From Myrica gale (Eukaryota; Streptophyta; Magnoliopsida; Fagales; Myricaceae): a stretch of DNA of 64,000 nt. The notes beneath the pieces were generated by a model. That model was given only the letters and a program-made list of their open reading frames with translations, did no database searches and had not been told where the DNA came from. Within the stretch, counting starts at the first letter, position 1. Every line of letters begins with the position of its first letter. Position numbers and translations under genes: made by a program. Below are positions 1 through 12,252 of this stretch, in pieces. Location of the stretch: NCBI GenBank assembly GCA_963930655.1, contig OZ005600.1:15523501-15587500 (forward strand). Reading direction: 5' to 3'.

Positions 1-1
1 T

Positions 2-3000
2 TTTTCAAAGTTAGCGTTCACGGTACGATTGATGCATATAGAAACCCTACATAATATGAGTATTGCAACATTCAATATGGTGCTAGATTTGATTAAGGAA
101 GCTCTTCCAGAAGGTGAGACACTGCCGAAAACATATAGAGAGGCAAGAACATTAAATCGGGGTTTGGGGCTTGATTATGTACCTATACATGCATGCGTCA
201 ATGATTGTATTTTATTTTGGAAAGAAATGGAGAATTTAGAAGTGTGCCCGGTATGTGGTGAATCTAGATGGGTCAATAGTGCAACGAAACGCAAGAAAGT
301 TCTGCGTCATTTTCCATTAATACCGAGACTACAGAAATTGTTTATTTCAAAGAAGACAGCTGAAGACATGAGATGGCATAGAGAAAAACGGATCCTTGAT
401 GAAGATAATATGAGGCACCCAGCAGACTCGTTGGCGTGGAAAGAGTTCGACAAGGAACATGAATGGTTTGGACGGGAAGCTCGTAATGTTCGTCTTGGGT
501 TAGCTGCCGATGGATTCAATCCATTTGGCAATATGAGTACAAGTTATAGCATGTGGCCAGTGGTGCTTATGCCATACAATTTGCCACCTTGGAAGTGCAT
601 GAAGGATCCATTCTTTATGATGACGTTATTAATTCCTGGACCCAGATCTCCAGGGAACAATATTGATGTTTACTTACAACCTTTGGTGGAAGAGTTGAAA
701 ATATTATGGCTTGAAGGTGTTCGTACATTTGATACATCAGCGTCTAATTATTTTCAAATGCATGCAGCAGTGATGTGGACTATCAATGAATTTCCCGGCG
801 TACGGTAATTTATCTGGGTGGAGTACAAAGGGAAAATTGGCATGCCCAGCGTGTAACCAAGCTACTGTTTCAAAATATCTACCACACGGTAGGAAGATGT
901 GCTACTTGGGTCATCGTCGTTATTTACCAATGAATCACAGTTGGAGAAAGAATAAAACAATGTTTAATGGTGAAGAAGAGTATGACCAACCACCAAGGGA
1001 GTTGTCAGGTGAGGATATATTAATGCAGTTGACGAAGGTAAGAGAAGTACGGTTTAGTAAAGCTTTGAAGAAGAGAAAACGTACTGAGGAGGAGTTGAAT
1101 TGGACAAAGAATAGTATTTTCTTTGAGTTACCGTACTGGTCGACTTTGAAGGTGAGACACAATTTGGATGTTATGCATATCGAGAAAAATATATGCGAGA
1201 ATATTCTTGGTACGTTGTTGAATATCGAGGGTAAGACGAAGGATACCGTGAACTCTCGAAAAGATTTAGCTATGATGAAGGTGAAGAGGGATTTACATCT
1301 ACAACCTCGTGGTCAATCCTATGTTATGACGCATGCATGTTATACCTTAACAAAGAAAGAGAGGGTTGAATTTTGTAATTGGGTGAGAAATGTAAAGTTT
1401 CCTGATGGGTATGCTTCTAACATCTCACGTTGTGTAAAAGAGAAGGAAGGTAAAATCACTGGAATGAAAAGCCACGATTGTCACGTATTTCTACAGCGTC
1501 TACTTCCAGTTGCGATTCGTGGTTATTTGAGCAAAGATGTCCGTGTTGCAATAACGGAGTTGAGCCTTTTTTTCAGGGATTTATGTTCACGTACATTGAA
1601 TATTTATGTCTTGAGGCGTTTAGATGAAGATATTGGTATGATCCTATGTAAGTTGGAGAGAATATTTCTACCTTCATTCTTTGATGTAATGGTTCATTTG
1701 GTTGTACACCTACCTCGTGAAGCTATTCTCGCTGGTCCAGTACAATATCGGTGGATGTATCCAATGGAGCGTTTTTTGGGGAGACTTAAAAGATTTGCAC
1801 GCAATAAAGCACACGCAGAGGGGTCAATCGCTGAGGCATATGTGGATTACGAGTGTCTGACATTCTGTTCTATGTATCTTGGTGGTGTTGAAACACGTTT
1901 TAACAGAGGGGACAAAAATATTGTTGGACGAAATGAGCATTCTGATAAGTTCAGTATTTTTTCATAAGATGTCAGGCCATTAGGAGCTGAAGCAGGGTAT
2001 GATTTGTTTGGAGCAGAGTTTAAAAAAGCTAGATGGTACGTGTTGAACAATTGCTCTGAAATTGATTCATACCTGAAGTAAGTTTCATTTTTCATCTTTT
2101 ATATTAGTATTTTTCATTTTCAATTTCATTACGCACATTTTCATTGATTAATGGTATAACTATAGTGAGCATATTGACATTCTAAAGAGACAAACTTCTG
2201 GAAATGTCGAGAATCAGCATGAAGAGGAATTTCCGGAATGGTTCAAGAAACGTGTATGAATTCTTAATTATTCTATTTATATTGATATTATTTCGTAAGG
2301 TTTGTTTGCCATGTACTTATGATAATGTTTTGATTTCATGATTATATATTAACAACTTGCGTGATGAAAATCCCTCGAATGTGCACGATGATTTATATGC
2401 ATTAGCATGTGGTCTTGATCAACGTGCTAAACGATACTCTGGATGTATCGTCGGAGGGGTTAGGTATCACACTACGGACAGAGAACAATGCCATAAAACT
2501 CAAAATAGTGGAGTAGTTGTTCCGGGGGATCATGATGGGAAATATATTAATTTTTACGGTGTGGTGAATGATATCTTTGCGTTGCGCTATTTACGAGGAA
2601 ATGTTGTATACTTATTCAAGTGTGACTGGTGGGCTGTAGAAAAGCAGAATGTAGGTATATGCACAGATTCACACTTTACAAGTGTGAACACATCCCGCAA
2701 AATGGTATCAAAATGATCCATTCATACTTTGTAGTCAAGCTAATCAAGTGTTTTATTTACCTGATACTGACTTGGGTGGTCACTGGCGGGTGGTTCAAAA
2801 ACTTGGTCATAGGAACATTTATGATATTCCTGAAGTGGTACAGAGTGGTGACAAAGAAATTGAAGAGGCAATACCGAATGAAGCATATCAAGAAACTGAG
2901 TCTTTTCAGCTGTTTGTAGATTTTGGGGATTATGATTTGATCTCATTGCATAGAAATGATGTTGAACCCGAAACTGTAAATGCCTCAACCGAAGTAGAGG

Positions 3001-3122
3001 AAATGGTTGAAGAAGATGACTTTATAGATGATGAAAGCGACGAGGAAGAAGCCACCACCGATGAGGAAGAAGTCACCACCGATGAGGAAGAAAGTTTGTT
3101 CATTTCTACTGATGATGACTAG
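2..3122 (+). pseudogene. tnp2-type CACTA transposase, broken by two frameshifts and a stop
   Basis: The reading frame is open at the left edge, so the N-terminus is missing. Segments in order: the tnp2 transposase core (to about 800, continuing 786-1964), with the typical CPVCGESRW and LDVMHIEKN motifs; a DUF4218-like part near 1690-1890 (LPREAILAGPVQYRWMYPME); after introns, a DUF4216-like part (2357-2920, FALRYLRGNVVYLFKCDWW); and an acidic tail ending at 3122. Breaks seen: one extra C in the C-run near 793-796; an in-frame TAA at 1965-1967; and one extra A near 2699-2703 in the DUF4216 region. Introns are inferred at about 2081-2165 and 2255-2355. The family would cut and paste CACTA DNA as a nuclear transposase; this copy cannot make the whole protein. 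Confidence 0.88.
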
Positions 3123-3171
3123 TCCGCCAATGATACAAATTGATTGTGTTTAAATTTGTCAGGTTAGCATC

Positions 3172-4724
3172 ATGGAGATAGATGGAAAACGTCACTGATC
3201 CGCTCTTACCATTTCATCAAGCAATGCGGAGTCTTCCCAACCTATGCAGTCGACACCAGGTACAACTCCAAGGGTGTCTGGTGATACACCTTTGAGCAGT
3301 GCTCCTCTAGCACAGAGTAGTGTGGCCTGTAAGTACTTTGTACTCTATACTATTTTTAAATAGATTAATTTAGACTATGGATGAACATAGGTTTTAAGCT
3401 GGTAATTTATCTTGTATTATATTTGTAGCAACTACACCTGCCAAACGAGGACGTGGAAAGTCGAGAGGAGTAACTTTTGCTAAAGTGCGTGCGAGTGGTA
3501 AGATACCAGTCAGTATAGTCGATGGGCACCGCGACACAGATGGTGATGAATCTAGTCGTCTTACGACATTGATTGGAACACTTGTTCGAATGCATGCTCC
3601 ATTTGGTATGCCGACCTGGGCAAAAGTTCCAAATTTTGTGAAAGAGTATATCAGAGAGCGCGTATTGGTATGTATTTAATTGTTTAATTACATCAATCTC
3701 ATATATATTACTAATTTCTTTTTATGTTTTTCTTTTTACAGGATGACTTCGACCTCAATTATGATCGACAGGAAGATAGAGAAACTGTGAACTCTATAAT
3801 GAATGCGGCTTTCAAAAATCACAAGGTGAAACTACATAAACATTTTAAGAAGTTTGGGAGTAAGGATGAAGCTTTGCAACATCCTTATGTCGATACGTCT
3901 CAAGAAAACTAGATTGCATGTTGTGAGCTCTTCTCCCAACCTACTTATCAGGTAATTGTTTCATGAAAAGCAACAACATTTTTTTTAATGATAAGCAAAT
4001 TATGGAGGTTATTTCATTTGCAGGAGCGTAGTCGAATTAATACCAATAATAGATCGAAATTGAAGGTGCACCACACTGGAGGTTGTAGACCATTTGTTTG
4101 GCATAGAAAGAAATTGGTAAGTATATTAAATAATTATTACCACATTTTATTTTCATTGATTTAATAAAATTTTTTTTTAACTTATGAATTGTACAGCAAG
4201 ACTCTGAGGGTGGAACACCAACAGCTGCAGATTTATACAGTAAGACGCATCATAAAAAAAATGGCGAAGGATCGGTCTCTGATGCTGCTAGAGAAAATTA
4301 TGTAAGTAAATTTTGTCATATTATTTTCTAAAGTTAGTCTATTTAGATTAATACAATCCATAATTTAGTTTTATGATTGTAGGAGAAGATGGTTGAGATC
4401 CAATCCCAATCAACCATAGAGTCAGAAGCACCAAAAGATGTTGACGTTTTTACTCAAGTGCTTGGGAAAAAACCTGGCTATGTGAGAGGTTTAGGTCGCT
4501 CCGTTAAACCTATTATTGCCTCATCATCTACTATGTCCATACAAAGGGATCCCGAGCTTCTTCGTGAGTTAGAGGCAGCTAAAGCTACCATAGAAGAGTT
4601 GAAGTCAAGGCAGAGCGAGTATGATGACTTAAAAAACCAACAAGTAGAAATGCAGGAGGCGCAAAGGCAAATTCAAGAGCAACTTGAACTTCTTAAGACA
4701 CTATTTGCACAACGAGGATCATAG
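3172..4724 (+). pseudogene. Transposase_24 (PTTA/TNPA-like) CACTA accessory protein, broken
   Basis: Five or six short exons can be followed. One ends at about 3330. The next runs about 3429-3667 (motif FGMPTWAKVPNFVKEYI). Another starts at 3743 (DDFDLNYDRQEDRE...HFKKFG). Two short exons lie near 4024-4118 (RSKLKVHHTGG) and 4199-4302. The last, from about 4384 to the stop at 4724, ends in a Glu/Gln-rich coiled coil (about the last 60 residues). The order matches the plant Transposase_24 family, which sits beside tnp2 and is thought to bind the subterminal repeats. An in-frame TAG at 3910-3912 falls where the family has a tryptophan, so the copy is broken. The 5' end is uncertain; 3172 is the first nearby ATG. 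Confidence 0.8.
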
Positions 4725-4984
4725 GTAGGACTTCATTGGCAAATGATGAGTTTTTGAGACATTTCGTGTTATTTTGAAACAGTTTATTACATCTTAATTT
4801 ATGTTAACTAGATACACTTATTTTACTTCATCTTGGATTTGTGTATTGAAGTATTTGTAATTTGAGAATGATAAAGATGTTGAAGAATGTATTACAAGCT
4901 TGTGTTGGTTGAGAGGTTGCTTAAATATTGGATTTGGTGTTTGTAAATTGAGAACATCAGGTTTATTGGGAGTTGCTGTAAAAA

Positions 4985-5580
4985 GATAACACGTTCGAAC
5001 TGCATATCGAACGGGTAACTCGTTCGAACACACACAACTCGTTCGAACATCATAGACTTTTAGCGACGGGAAAATTTCGTAACGAAAGAATAACGAACTA
5101 TTGTTCGAACAGTCATTCCTCGTTCGAACCATAATATTGTTCGAACGTGAAGTGGGTTCGAACGAACTTTGTGACGAATTACGAATTCGTCATTGCACAT
5201 GTCCGTAACTGCAACGATAATTGTCGTCGCAAAAACCTTTGTTCGAACGAAATGTCTCGTTCGAACATGAATCAGCGACGACATGTTCGTCACAAAAGGT
5301 TAATTGTGGTCACCTATCAGCGACGAAAATTTTCTTTAGCGACGAAATTTTCTACTTATTCGCGACCCAAATGTTGGTTGTTGAAAGTCCAACCTTCAGC
5401 GACGAAAAGAATTTCGTCGCTGAAGGTTGTGTTTTTGCGTCGGGTCCACAATTCCGTCGCGGATAACTTTCTGCGACGGCGTTTTAGCGACGACTTTGCG
5501 ACGAAAAAAAAGTCGTCGCTGAAGACCTTTAGCGACGAAACAGGTACTTTCAGCGACGAAAAATTTCGCCACTGAAAGTA
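4985..5580. repeat. CACTA subterminal repeat array (GTTCGAAC palindromes, then GCGACGAAA repeats)
   Basis: Nine copies of the perfect 8-bp palindrome GTTCGAAC occur between about 4993 and 5268. Further inward-facing and outward-facing copies of AGCGACGAAA run from about 5320 to 5570, including the near-perfect inverted pair around 5398-5425. Subterminal arrays of short repeats are the binding sites for the TNPA-type protein in characterised CACTA elements; that role is inferred here. Confidence 0.85.
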
Positions 5581-5595
5581 AAAAATGTTGTAGTG

Positions 5596-5737
5596 TGTAT
5601 TTCATTTTTTTTTAATATTTTTAGTTCTTAATTTGCGATATTGTAATTTTAAGACACTTTTTACATTATGTGATTTTTTTTATCATTTTCCTTTAGAAAT
5701 TCAACCCCACTCATTCTATATCCTAGATACGCCACTG
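5596..5737. mobile_element. hAT-like MITE relic, terminal piece
   Basis: This AT-rich piece resembles the last 150 bp of the complete hAT element at 21584-22587. Both contain GTATTTCA, a TTTTTAG tract, GATATTGTAATT and TTTACATTA/TATAACATTA in the same order. It ends in a GATACGCCACTG terminus like the other copy's GGTTCCGCCGCTG. The CACTA element joins it directly at 5595/5596, suggesting that the CACTA landed inside an older hAT copy. Confidence 0.55.
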
Positions 5738-5745
5738 CTTATGAA

Positions 5746-8450
5746 TATCCTCATATTTCATATCAAGAAGTAAAAGCTCTGCCACTCGAATGTTACACTA
5801 ATCCATAGTGGGTGCATCCAAGTGGGGCTTAGGAAGAAAAGAAGACAATGTGTGTATCCAAGGGTCATGCCATACTTTTAAGCTTTGATCATCACCAACT
5901 AATGGAAAGTTCCATCTTTGAGTAATGACATAATACAAACTATATTGCTCCATATCCAAGATGAGTTAACTCCCCTCTCAGCTTGCCAACCACTATTTAC
6001 CCTCGAATACTTGTTCTTTAGTAAGTGCACCCACAAACAATCTTCATTTTTCAGAAAATGTCAAGCCAACTTTGACACAAGAGCCATGTTCAGGTCATTC
6101 ATACTGCGGAAAACCAATCCACCTACGTCTCTGGGCATACAAATAGAGTTCCAAGCACGGAGATATAAGTGATGACTTTGCTCTTGACTTTTACCCTACC
6201 AAAACTGCCTCAAATTGTTGTTCACCTCATGGCACCATGATTTCGGCATCAAAAAGAAATTGAGGGGGTAGGTTGGTATAGCTGTATCAACAGCTCTAAT
6301 AAGTGTGGATCTCCCCGCTTAAGATAAGAGTTTAGCACGCCAACTAGAAATTTTCTGTAACAGTTTTCCTTTTACCTCTTACAAAGCCTTATCTCTTTTG
6401 ACCGGGGAATCAACAAAGGAAGCCCCAAATGCTTGGCTTTGGCTAGAATTTTTTTAAGCCCAAGAATATCCATAACAGAAAGCATTACATGCCCATGAAA
6501 ACTACTACTGAAATGCACCGAGGACTTATCCCTGTTAATTTTTTGCCCATACCATCCAATATATTTTATCAAGACATGTATTAATCGCAACTAAATCTTG
6601 CCTTTTAGCTCTTGTAAAGATCAACAAATCATCCACAAATAACAAAAGGGAGACCGTCGGTGCCCCTCTACTAATTTTTATACCCCTCGAGTGACCTTTC
6701 CATTTCTGATCTTAAGAGTAAACGAGATAGAATTTCCGAATAGATTATGAATAGGAAAGGCGATAAAGGATTACCTTGGCAAAGACCTCTCATTGAAAAA
6801 AATAACCGTGAACTCCCCTATTGAGAAGTATGGAGAAACAGGCCGTTGTAATACACTGCTTAATCCAAGAAATCCATTTCGCATTGAAACCAAAATTCTT
6901 CATTATTTGTATAATGAAACTCCACTCAAGACAGTTATACGCCTTTTCCATATCTGTGTTTATTGCCATCCACCCCCATTGCCTCTCTTATGGCCCATAA
7001 CATGAAATAATTCAGCTGCAACTATCTAGTTATCATGGATATACCTTCTTGGGACAAATGCAAGTTGATAAGGAGAAATCAACTTTGGCATTATATTTTT
7101 GAGCCTATCAGTCAGAATCTTTGAGATCAGTTTATAGACCACATTACAGAGGCTTATGGGTCGAAACTGTCTCACTTTAACAGTGTTATCAACCTTAGGA
7201 ATAATAACCAAGTTCGTTTTATTTAGCTCCGAGAACAAACGATCATTAATGAAGAAATCCTTCACAGTCCGAATTATATCTACACCAACAATATGCCATA
7301 AATGTTTATAAAACAATACAATCATACGATCTGGTCCGGATGCTTTCTCCGGGCTCATTCTCTTGAGGGTACCGTAGATCTCCTGCTCATCTGGTAGACG
7401 GGTAAGCACCTCATTATCCAAGTCAGAAACCTCTTGTTGCACCAAGCCTTCTAGGTTAGTTGAAAATTTTAGGTTGCTTGTTGTGTATATTCCAACAAAG
7501 AAACTGATAAATTCTTAACCGATCGCCACTCTTCCTGAAATCCAGCCAGCTAACTTGATCTGATTCAACCTTTCAATACGATTCTTGCAGCGGCGTATAA
7601 CAGTCAATGCATGGAAAAATCTGGTATTGAGATCACTAGATGTCAGCCACTCAACATGGGATTTTTGCTTCCATAGCAACTCCTCCCTTTTCCACAACTC
7701 ATCAAGCTCCAGCATTAGGCATCCTCCCAATCCCAAATTTTCAGTCATTGGTTCCCCTTGCTGACATATATTTAACTGGTTCATAATGTTTTTAATCGAT
7801 TCAGAAATGTTCCCATAGATCGATTTATTCCATTTCTTCATTGCCACTTGCACTGCTAGAAGCTTTCTCACCAAAATCCAGCTCGGAGCTCTTGACAAAT
7901 TCTGGTGCCACTCTTGCAATAACCTCATGACATGAATCATTACGAATCCAAAAACCTTCAAATTTAAAAGTTTTGAGAACTGAGCAGATTGTACCTTCTA
8001 AATTAAAACTATAGGAGTATGACCTGAAAGTGCAATGGAGTGGTGATGTATACTGGCGTTTGGGAAAGCCATTATCCAAGGAAGGTTTGCAATACCCCTA
8101 TCAATTCTTTCTTAAATATTTGTCATTCTCGTTCGATTAGACATGGTAAATTTACCACCTTTGTAATTCAAATTCACATAGCCATTTGATTCCATAAAAT
8201 GAGTCAAACCTCTAGATAAAGATGTTCTAACCTCTCTGCCACCACCATTTTCCTCTTGACAGATTAAATTATTAAAATCCCCAATTCATACACGGGGAGA
8301 TCCAGCCGCTCCTGCAATAAATTGCATAGCATCCCAACAGTGTTCCTTCTCTCGCCATCGAGTAGGACTATAAACTAGAGAACAAAAAAATGGGGGGTAA
8401 CTCACTACCGGCATGACAGACAGAGAGACAGAGCAGATCAATTTGATTTT
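5746..8450 (-). pseudogene. L1-type LINE (non-LTR retrotransposon) ORF2, decayed
   Basis: Read on the minus strand, the parts come in ORF2 order. First is the C-terminal half of the endonuclease domain (8450-8090; VYSPTRWREKEHCWDAMQF, then IGDFNNLI). A linker region follows (8079-7515). The reverse transcriptase core is at 7445-7026 (SPEKASGPDRM; RQFRPISLCNVVYKLISKIL; PYQLAFVPRR). RT C-terminal material is at 6590-6372. A zf-RVT-like region near 5930-5820 has the motif KVWHDPW. Many stops and frameshifts occur, including TGA for the tryptophan before IGDFN at about 8287-8289. The 5' end is truncated and no poly(A) tail or target duplication could be fixed. It lies about 0.8 kb upstream of the SPL start. 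Confidence 0.85.
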
Positions 8451-9227
8451 TCTCCCAATTACTTTAAATGACTTGAAACCACAAAAAAATAAAAACAAAA
8501 AAAAATTGCTTGAAAGTTGAAACTCTCTCCCGTACAGTCCCGGGTCGGATGCTCACTGGGTCGCCCACAAACTGCCGTCCCCACCCCTGTAAATGGGAAT
8601 CGTACGACACCCATTACACAGCGGTTACAGGACAGAGCCAACCTCCCCTATCAACACCTCACCAGCATCAACATCAATGAACCCGCAAACGTTTCGATTT
8701 TCTATTGGTCAAACTACCAAAAGTCAAACTGAAACTCGAAACCGTCACGAGGAGACTCTCTCAGTGTCACATCCCGGTTATAAAGAGAGTAGTGTGAACG
8801 CACAGAGAAAAAGAAGAAAAAAGTGCGTATACGAAGGAAAAGAGGCAACGTAGAAAAGAAAAAAAAAAAGACGGGAAAAGAGGCAGAGCGTGGCTACGTG
8901 TGTGTACGAGGGTGCGTGTCTGCTTTTGACATTCTCTCCTCACCACCTCCCCCATGTACAACCAAACAAGCGTTCAGACAGCCCGACCCATCAACAACAA
9001 CAGCAACTCAGGAGAAAAAGAGAGGAAAAAAAAACATGTAGCTCCACCACCAGTACTACGCCCGTGTGGTCCTAATTCCCTCGCTCACAACCCCTCTTTG
9101 TCACCTTTATCCTTTCCTTCCTGCTATAATTCAGTCCCACCCCGCACCCGAACTGATTAATACCTTCTTCCAACTTTCCAACTTTCCAACTTCGCACCTT
9201 TTCTTCTTTGACAATTTCTCTTGGACC
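8451..9227 (+). promoter_or_regulatory. SPL upstream region and presumed 5' leader
   Basis: No gene is seen here. The stretch runs from the LINE 5' end to the SPL start codon. It is purine-rich at 8790-8890 and pyrimidine-rich at 9060-9220, as many plant leaders are. A possible TATA-like TATAAAG is at 8779-8785, about 450 bp before the ATG, which would allow a long leader. Short open frames in the leader are not convincing. Confidence 0.35.
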
Positions 9228-10904
9228 ATGAATACGGGAAAGGTTGATGGGAATTGCCAGAAGATGGGGAAGCAGCAGAGGGTGGTGAAGCAGGAGGCGG
9301 TGGACGACTCTGATGAAGAATTGGAGGGTGTGGAGGAGGAGAAGAGGAAGAAAGGGGTGGTGGTTGGCGGTGGTGGGCTCGGAAGGAAAGGTGGAAGCGG
9401 GCTGAGGTGTTGTCAGGCTGAGAAGTGCACGGCTGATCTGGCTGACGCTAAGCAGTACCATAGGAGGCATAAGGTGTGTGAGCATCATGCTAAGGCTCAG
9501 GTTGTGCTTGTGGGCGGGATTAGGCAAAGGTTTTGTCAGCAATGTAGCAGGTTGGGGAGGTTCAGTTTTGGGTTTTTATGGCATTTTCACTTTTGATGTT
9601 ATGGTGAATTCACAGTGTCCTGTCTTTGTTGTGAGTCGATTCCTTTGTAGGTCGGCTAACTGTCGCCCAACTGGGTGACTTATGAGGAGTTGGGTTAGAA
9701 TTGTAGTTGACTGCTCTGTGCCACCCATATTCCTATTCTATGGCACAAACTTAAGGTGGAATTGGTGATTTTGGAAGCAGAATTGGAGGCCTCGTCTGTG
9801 GAAAAATAGCATGTACTGACCTCGCAACCATCCCAATTCCAACTCCAGAGCTCCAATTCCATACTGCCAAATGCAGCGTGTCTTTTTGTTTGTTTGTTTT
9901 GTACGAATCATAGTACCATTATTTCTTACTTTTGAATTAAAATTTTAAGGCAATTTGAGTAAGCCCAGCAAATTTGGAACTTGAGCCTTCGTTGATCAGT
10001 TAGTTGAGTTGTGAGTGGTACAGTTCCTGTCAAATTTCCTATTTTGATCTCTCTTCAGTTCTATTAAACAATCGGTTGATAAAAGCATGCAAAAATATCT
10101 ATTTTTAGAGTATATGGGGGGGGGGGGGGGTGCTGGTAGTACGTCTATTTCAATTTTATATTGAAGGAAGCAAAATTTTCATTTCAATCTAGAAATAATA
10201 TTATTTTACTCTTTCATATGGGACCTAAAGCTAATGCATTGCAACAGGATATGAAATGTGACAATATTTTAAACTCCAAAGGTGTTGAAACTGCGTGAAA
10301 TATGATCATTAAATCATGCTTTTCCTGTAGTATTTATGTTCTCGATGTCAGGATGATTCCGTGGTCTAGTTTTTTTGGTCATATTAAGCATTAGAATTTA
10401 TTAATGCCCGCATTTCTGCATAAGAATAGCACTTTTTGTGTAAAGACAGAATCGAATATCCTGTTTTGTGGTTTATCAAATGTCCACCCTCTCTTTCACC
10501 TGCACACATCACACAATGAAAAATGCTATGATATCCTAATCCCGGTGCAAATATGGGATATGCTGTCTCTCTCTTCCTATATCTAAGAGCATTTAGGCCC
10601 ATACCATGAGGTTTTCTTTTCTTTTCTGTACTGATTCAATTATTTGTTATAACTGGGATTGTCTTAGTGCAGATTTCATGAGCTATCAGAATTTGATGAC
10701 ACCAAGAGAAGTTGCCGCAGGCGTTTGGCTGGGCATAATGAACGGCGAAGGAAGAACTCTGCAGAGTGCCATGCAGAAGGCTCAAGCTGCAAAGGAGCAG
10801 GTACTCACTTGAAGGATATTGTTTGTGGGCAGGTCGATGATAGGGGAAGAATTCAGATATCCATTCACGAGAACTCCACTTACAAGCATTTCCAGATCAG
10901 ATAA
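9228..10904 (+). CDS. Squamosa promoter-binding-like protein, SPL3/4/5 group
   Basis: Two exons, 9228-9550 and 10673-10904, give 184 residues. The splice site falls inside an Arg codon (AG|A) in the SBP domain, with donor CAG|GTTGGG and acceptor TGCAG. Residues 1-59 are acidic and then Gly-rich. The SBP DNA-binding domain covers about 60-136, with the first zinc site (CCQAEKC...CEHH) and the second (CQQCSRFHEL...C), then the basic nuclear signal [13 protein letters not shown]. The C-terminus is the small-SPL signature STYKHFQIR. Length and the single intron match the SPL3/4/5 class. These proteins bind GTAC cores in promoters of flowering-time and phase-change genes. Only this class keeps its miR156 site in the 3' UTR, and one is present here. 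The ATG chosen is followed by the acidic N-terminus typical of the group; the frame is open for 54 codons further upstream, but those codons look like leader. Confidence 0.95.
10116..10130 (+). repeat. G15 homopolymer in the SPL intron
   Basis: Fifteen consecutive G residues lie within the single SPL intron (9551-10672). The rest of the intron is AT-rich and shows no gene. The length may be unstable or affected by sequencing error. Confidence 0.9.
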
Positions 10905-10928
10905 GATCCAACTGCCTGCTCCCGGAGC

Positions 10929-10948
10929 ATGCTCTCTCTCTTCTGTCA
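10929..10948 (+). promoter_or_regulatory. miR156/157 target site in the SPL 3' UTR
   Basis: The 20-nt stretch ATGCTCTCTCTCTTCTGTCA lies 24 nt after the SPL stop codon. Against the well-known miR156 sequence, I count two differences from perfect pairing (the first base and one central-5' base). The site found in the 3' UTR of SPL3/4/5 genes has the same core. It predicts post-transcriptional repression in the juvenile phase. Confidence 0.93.
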
Positions 10949-12252
10949 TAGGATGTAATGACTATTTATTGTGTTTTTCTCTACCATGTGCTTGTTTGAG
11001 GATATTAATCAGATCAAGGATAAATGCCGGTGGCTTGGGGACTTCCACCCATGGTGCTAGAATTACTACTAGTTAAGCACTTGAGTTTCTACTTGTTGCA
11101 AGATTAGAGTATGATTTTCATGTACTTCCGCAGCCCTTTATTAGGGCTGTTTCTTATTTATTTGATTTTTGTGGGCTATTATGATTTGCAATGCTTATGC
11201 ATTTTGCATTTACCACTTTTAGTAATCTGGATACTGTTAACATATTTGCCTTCCATTTGGTACACCAGCCCAGAAGCATAATTAGATCTCGTCGATGACA
11301 GGATCGGAATGAATTCTTGTGATCTTGTAGCTGGTTGGGTTTTTAATCTATTTCCAGATCCTTGTTGAGGTATAAATTATAACTATGCAATCTGGACCTT
11401 CCCAGTTGTCTGATCAATAAATTCTGATTTGTTGACAGCACACCAGTTGAAAAGTCTACTTGTTAAAAGGTTCCATATCCCATGCTAAACCGAAAGGCAT
11501 TTAATCATTCATGGCCTAGGGGTCCATGTGGGACATATATTAGGTGCAGGTTGGTCCCACATGGGATATCCAAGCATGATTAATGGCCAATGTTTTTGTG
11601 TGGTAGAACTTAGGGGTGTAAGATATTTTGGAAACACATGATCCAGTGATTGGAAATTTTGCCTTTTTGTGGTAACTCCATGAGTGCACTCCAGCCTTCA
11701 AAAATAAAACTAAAGAAGGTGGACTTTACCCCATTTTTGTCCCTTGTTGTAAAGGACCTAGGCATAACAAGACAGTCTACTTTTAATCCTCATACTGCAC
11801 ATATTTCTCACTCGGGCTGATTCCATTCTCTCTCTCTCTCTCTCACAAACACACATGAGAAGAGAAAAAGTTGGAATTTATTCCATTGTGACACATGCTG
11901 GACCTTTTAGAGTTGTAAGCAGCTAACATGATATGCTGTCTATGCCAATTTAAATGCGTTTCGCATTATTATCTCATTGAATGAAATTCAACCTTTCTGA
12001 ATGGGTTCGGACAGGTGAGCTCTTCTCGAACCTCTATATGGGGGGGTGAGAATAAGTCTCTTTATGGATCGATCTTGAGGTTTTTGCTATGGCCCATTGA
12101 GAATCTTGAGACATACTCTGGGTAATGATTTCTTCAAGTGGACTAGAGTTGGGCTTCTGAAGTTAATCTGTTCTCTCAAGTTTTCCTAACGTCTCACTTT
12201 AGGGGAAAAAATTGGTTTTTATTCAAATTTTCTTCTTGTACTATGGTACTCA
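10949..12252. other. SPL 3' UTR and intergenic stretch without a gene
   Basis: The SPL 3' UTR probably covers the first few hundred bases. A short imperfect foldback is present at about 11479-11605: the arms contain GTCCATGTGGGAC and GTCCCACATGGGA around a loop of about 20 nt. A (CT)n run is at 11829-11844. No coding region could be supported. Confidence 0.5.

Larger units (their letters stand above)
1..5595 (+). mobile_element. CACTA (En/Spm) DNA transposon, right-hand part, decayed
   Basis: The element enters from the left edge, so its left end is outside the window. It carries the usual plant CACTA gene pair on the plus strand: a tnp2-type transposase (to 3122) followed by a Transposase_24 (PTTA/TNPA-like) gene (about 3172-4724). 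A subterminal array of palindromic GTTCGAAC boxes and GCGACGAAA repeats follows (4985-5580). It ends in TGTTGTAGTG at 5586-5595, which read from outside is CACTACAACA, the CACTA terminal motif. The 3-bp target duplication would be TGT at 5596-5598 but cannot be checked without the left end. Both genes are broken, so this copy is not autonomous. Confidence 0.9.

Noticed and set aside
9072..9542. Long open frame on the minus strand across SPL exon 1
   Set aside because: It is the antisense shadow of the SPL exon; its codons show no domain.
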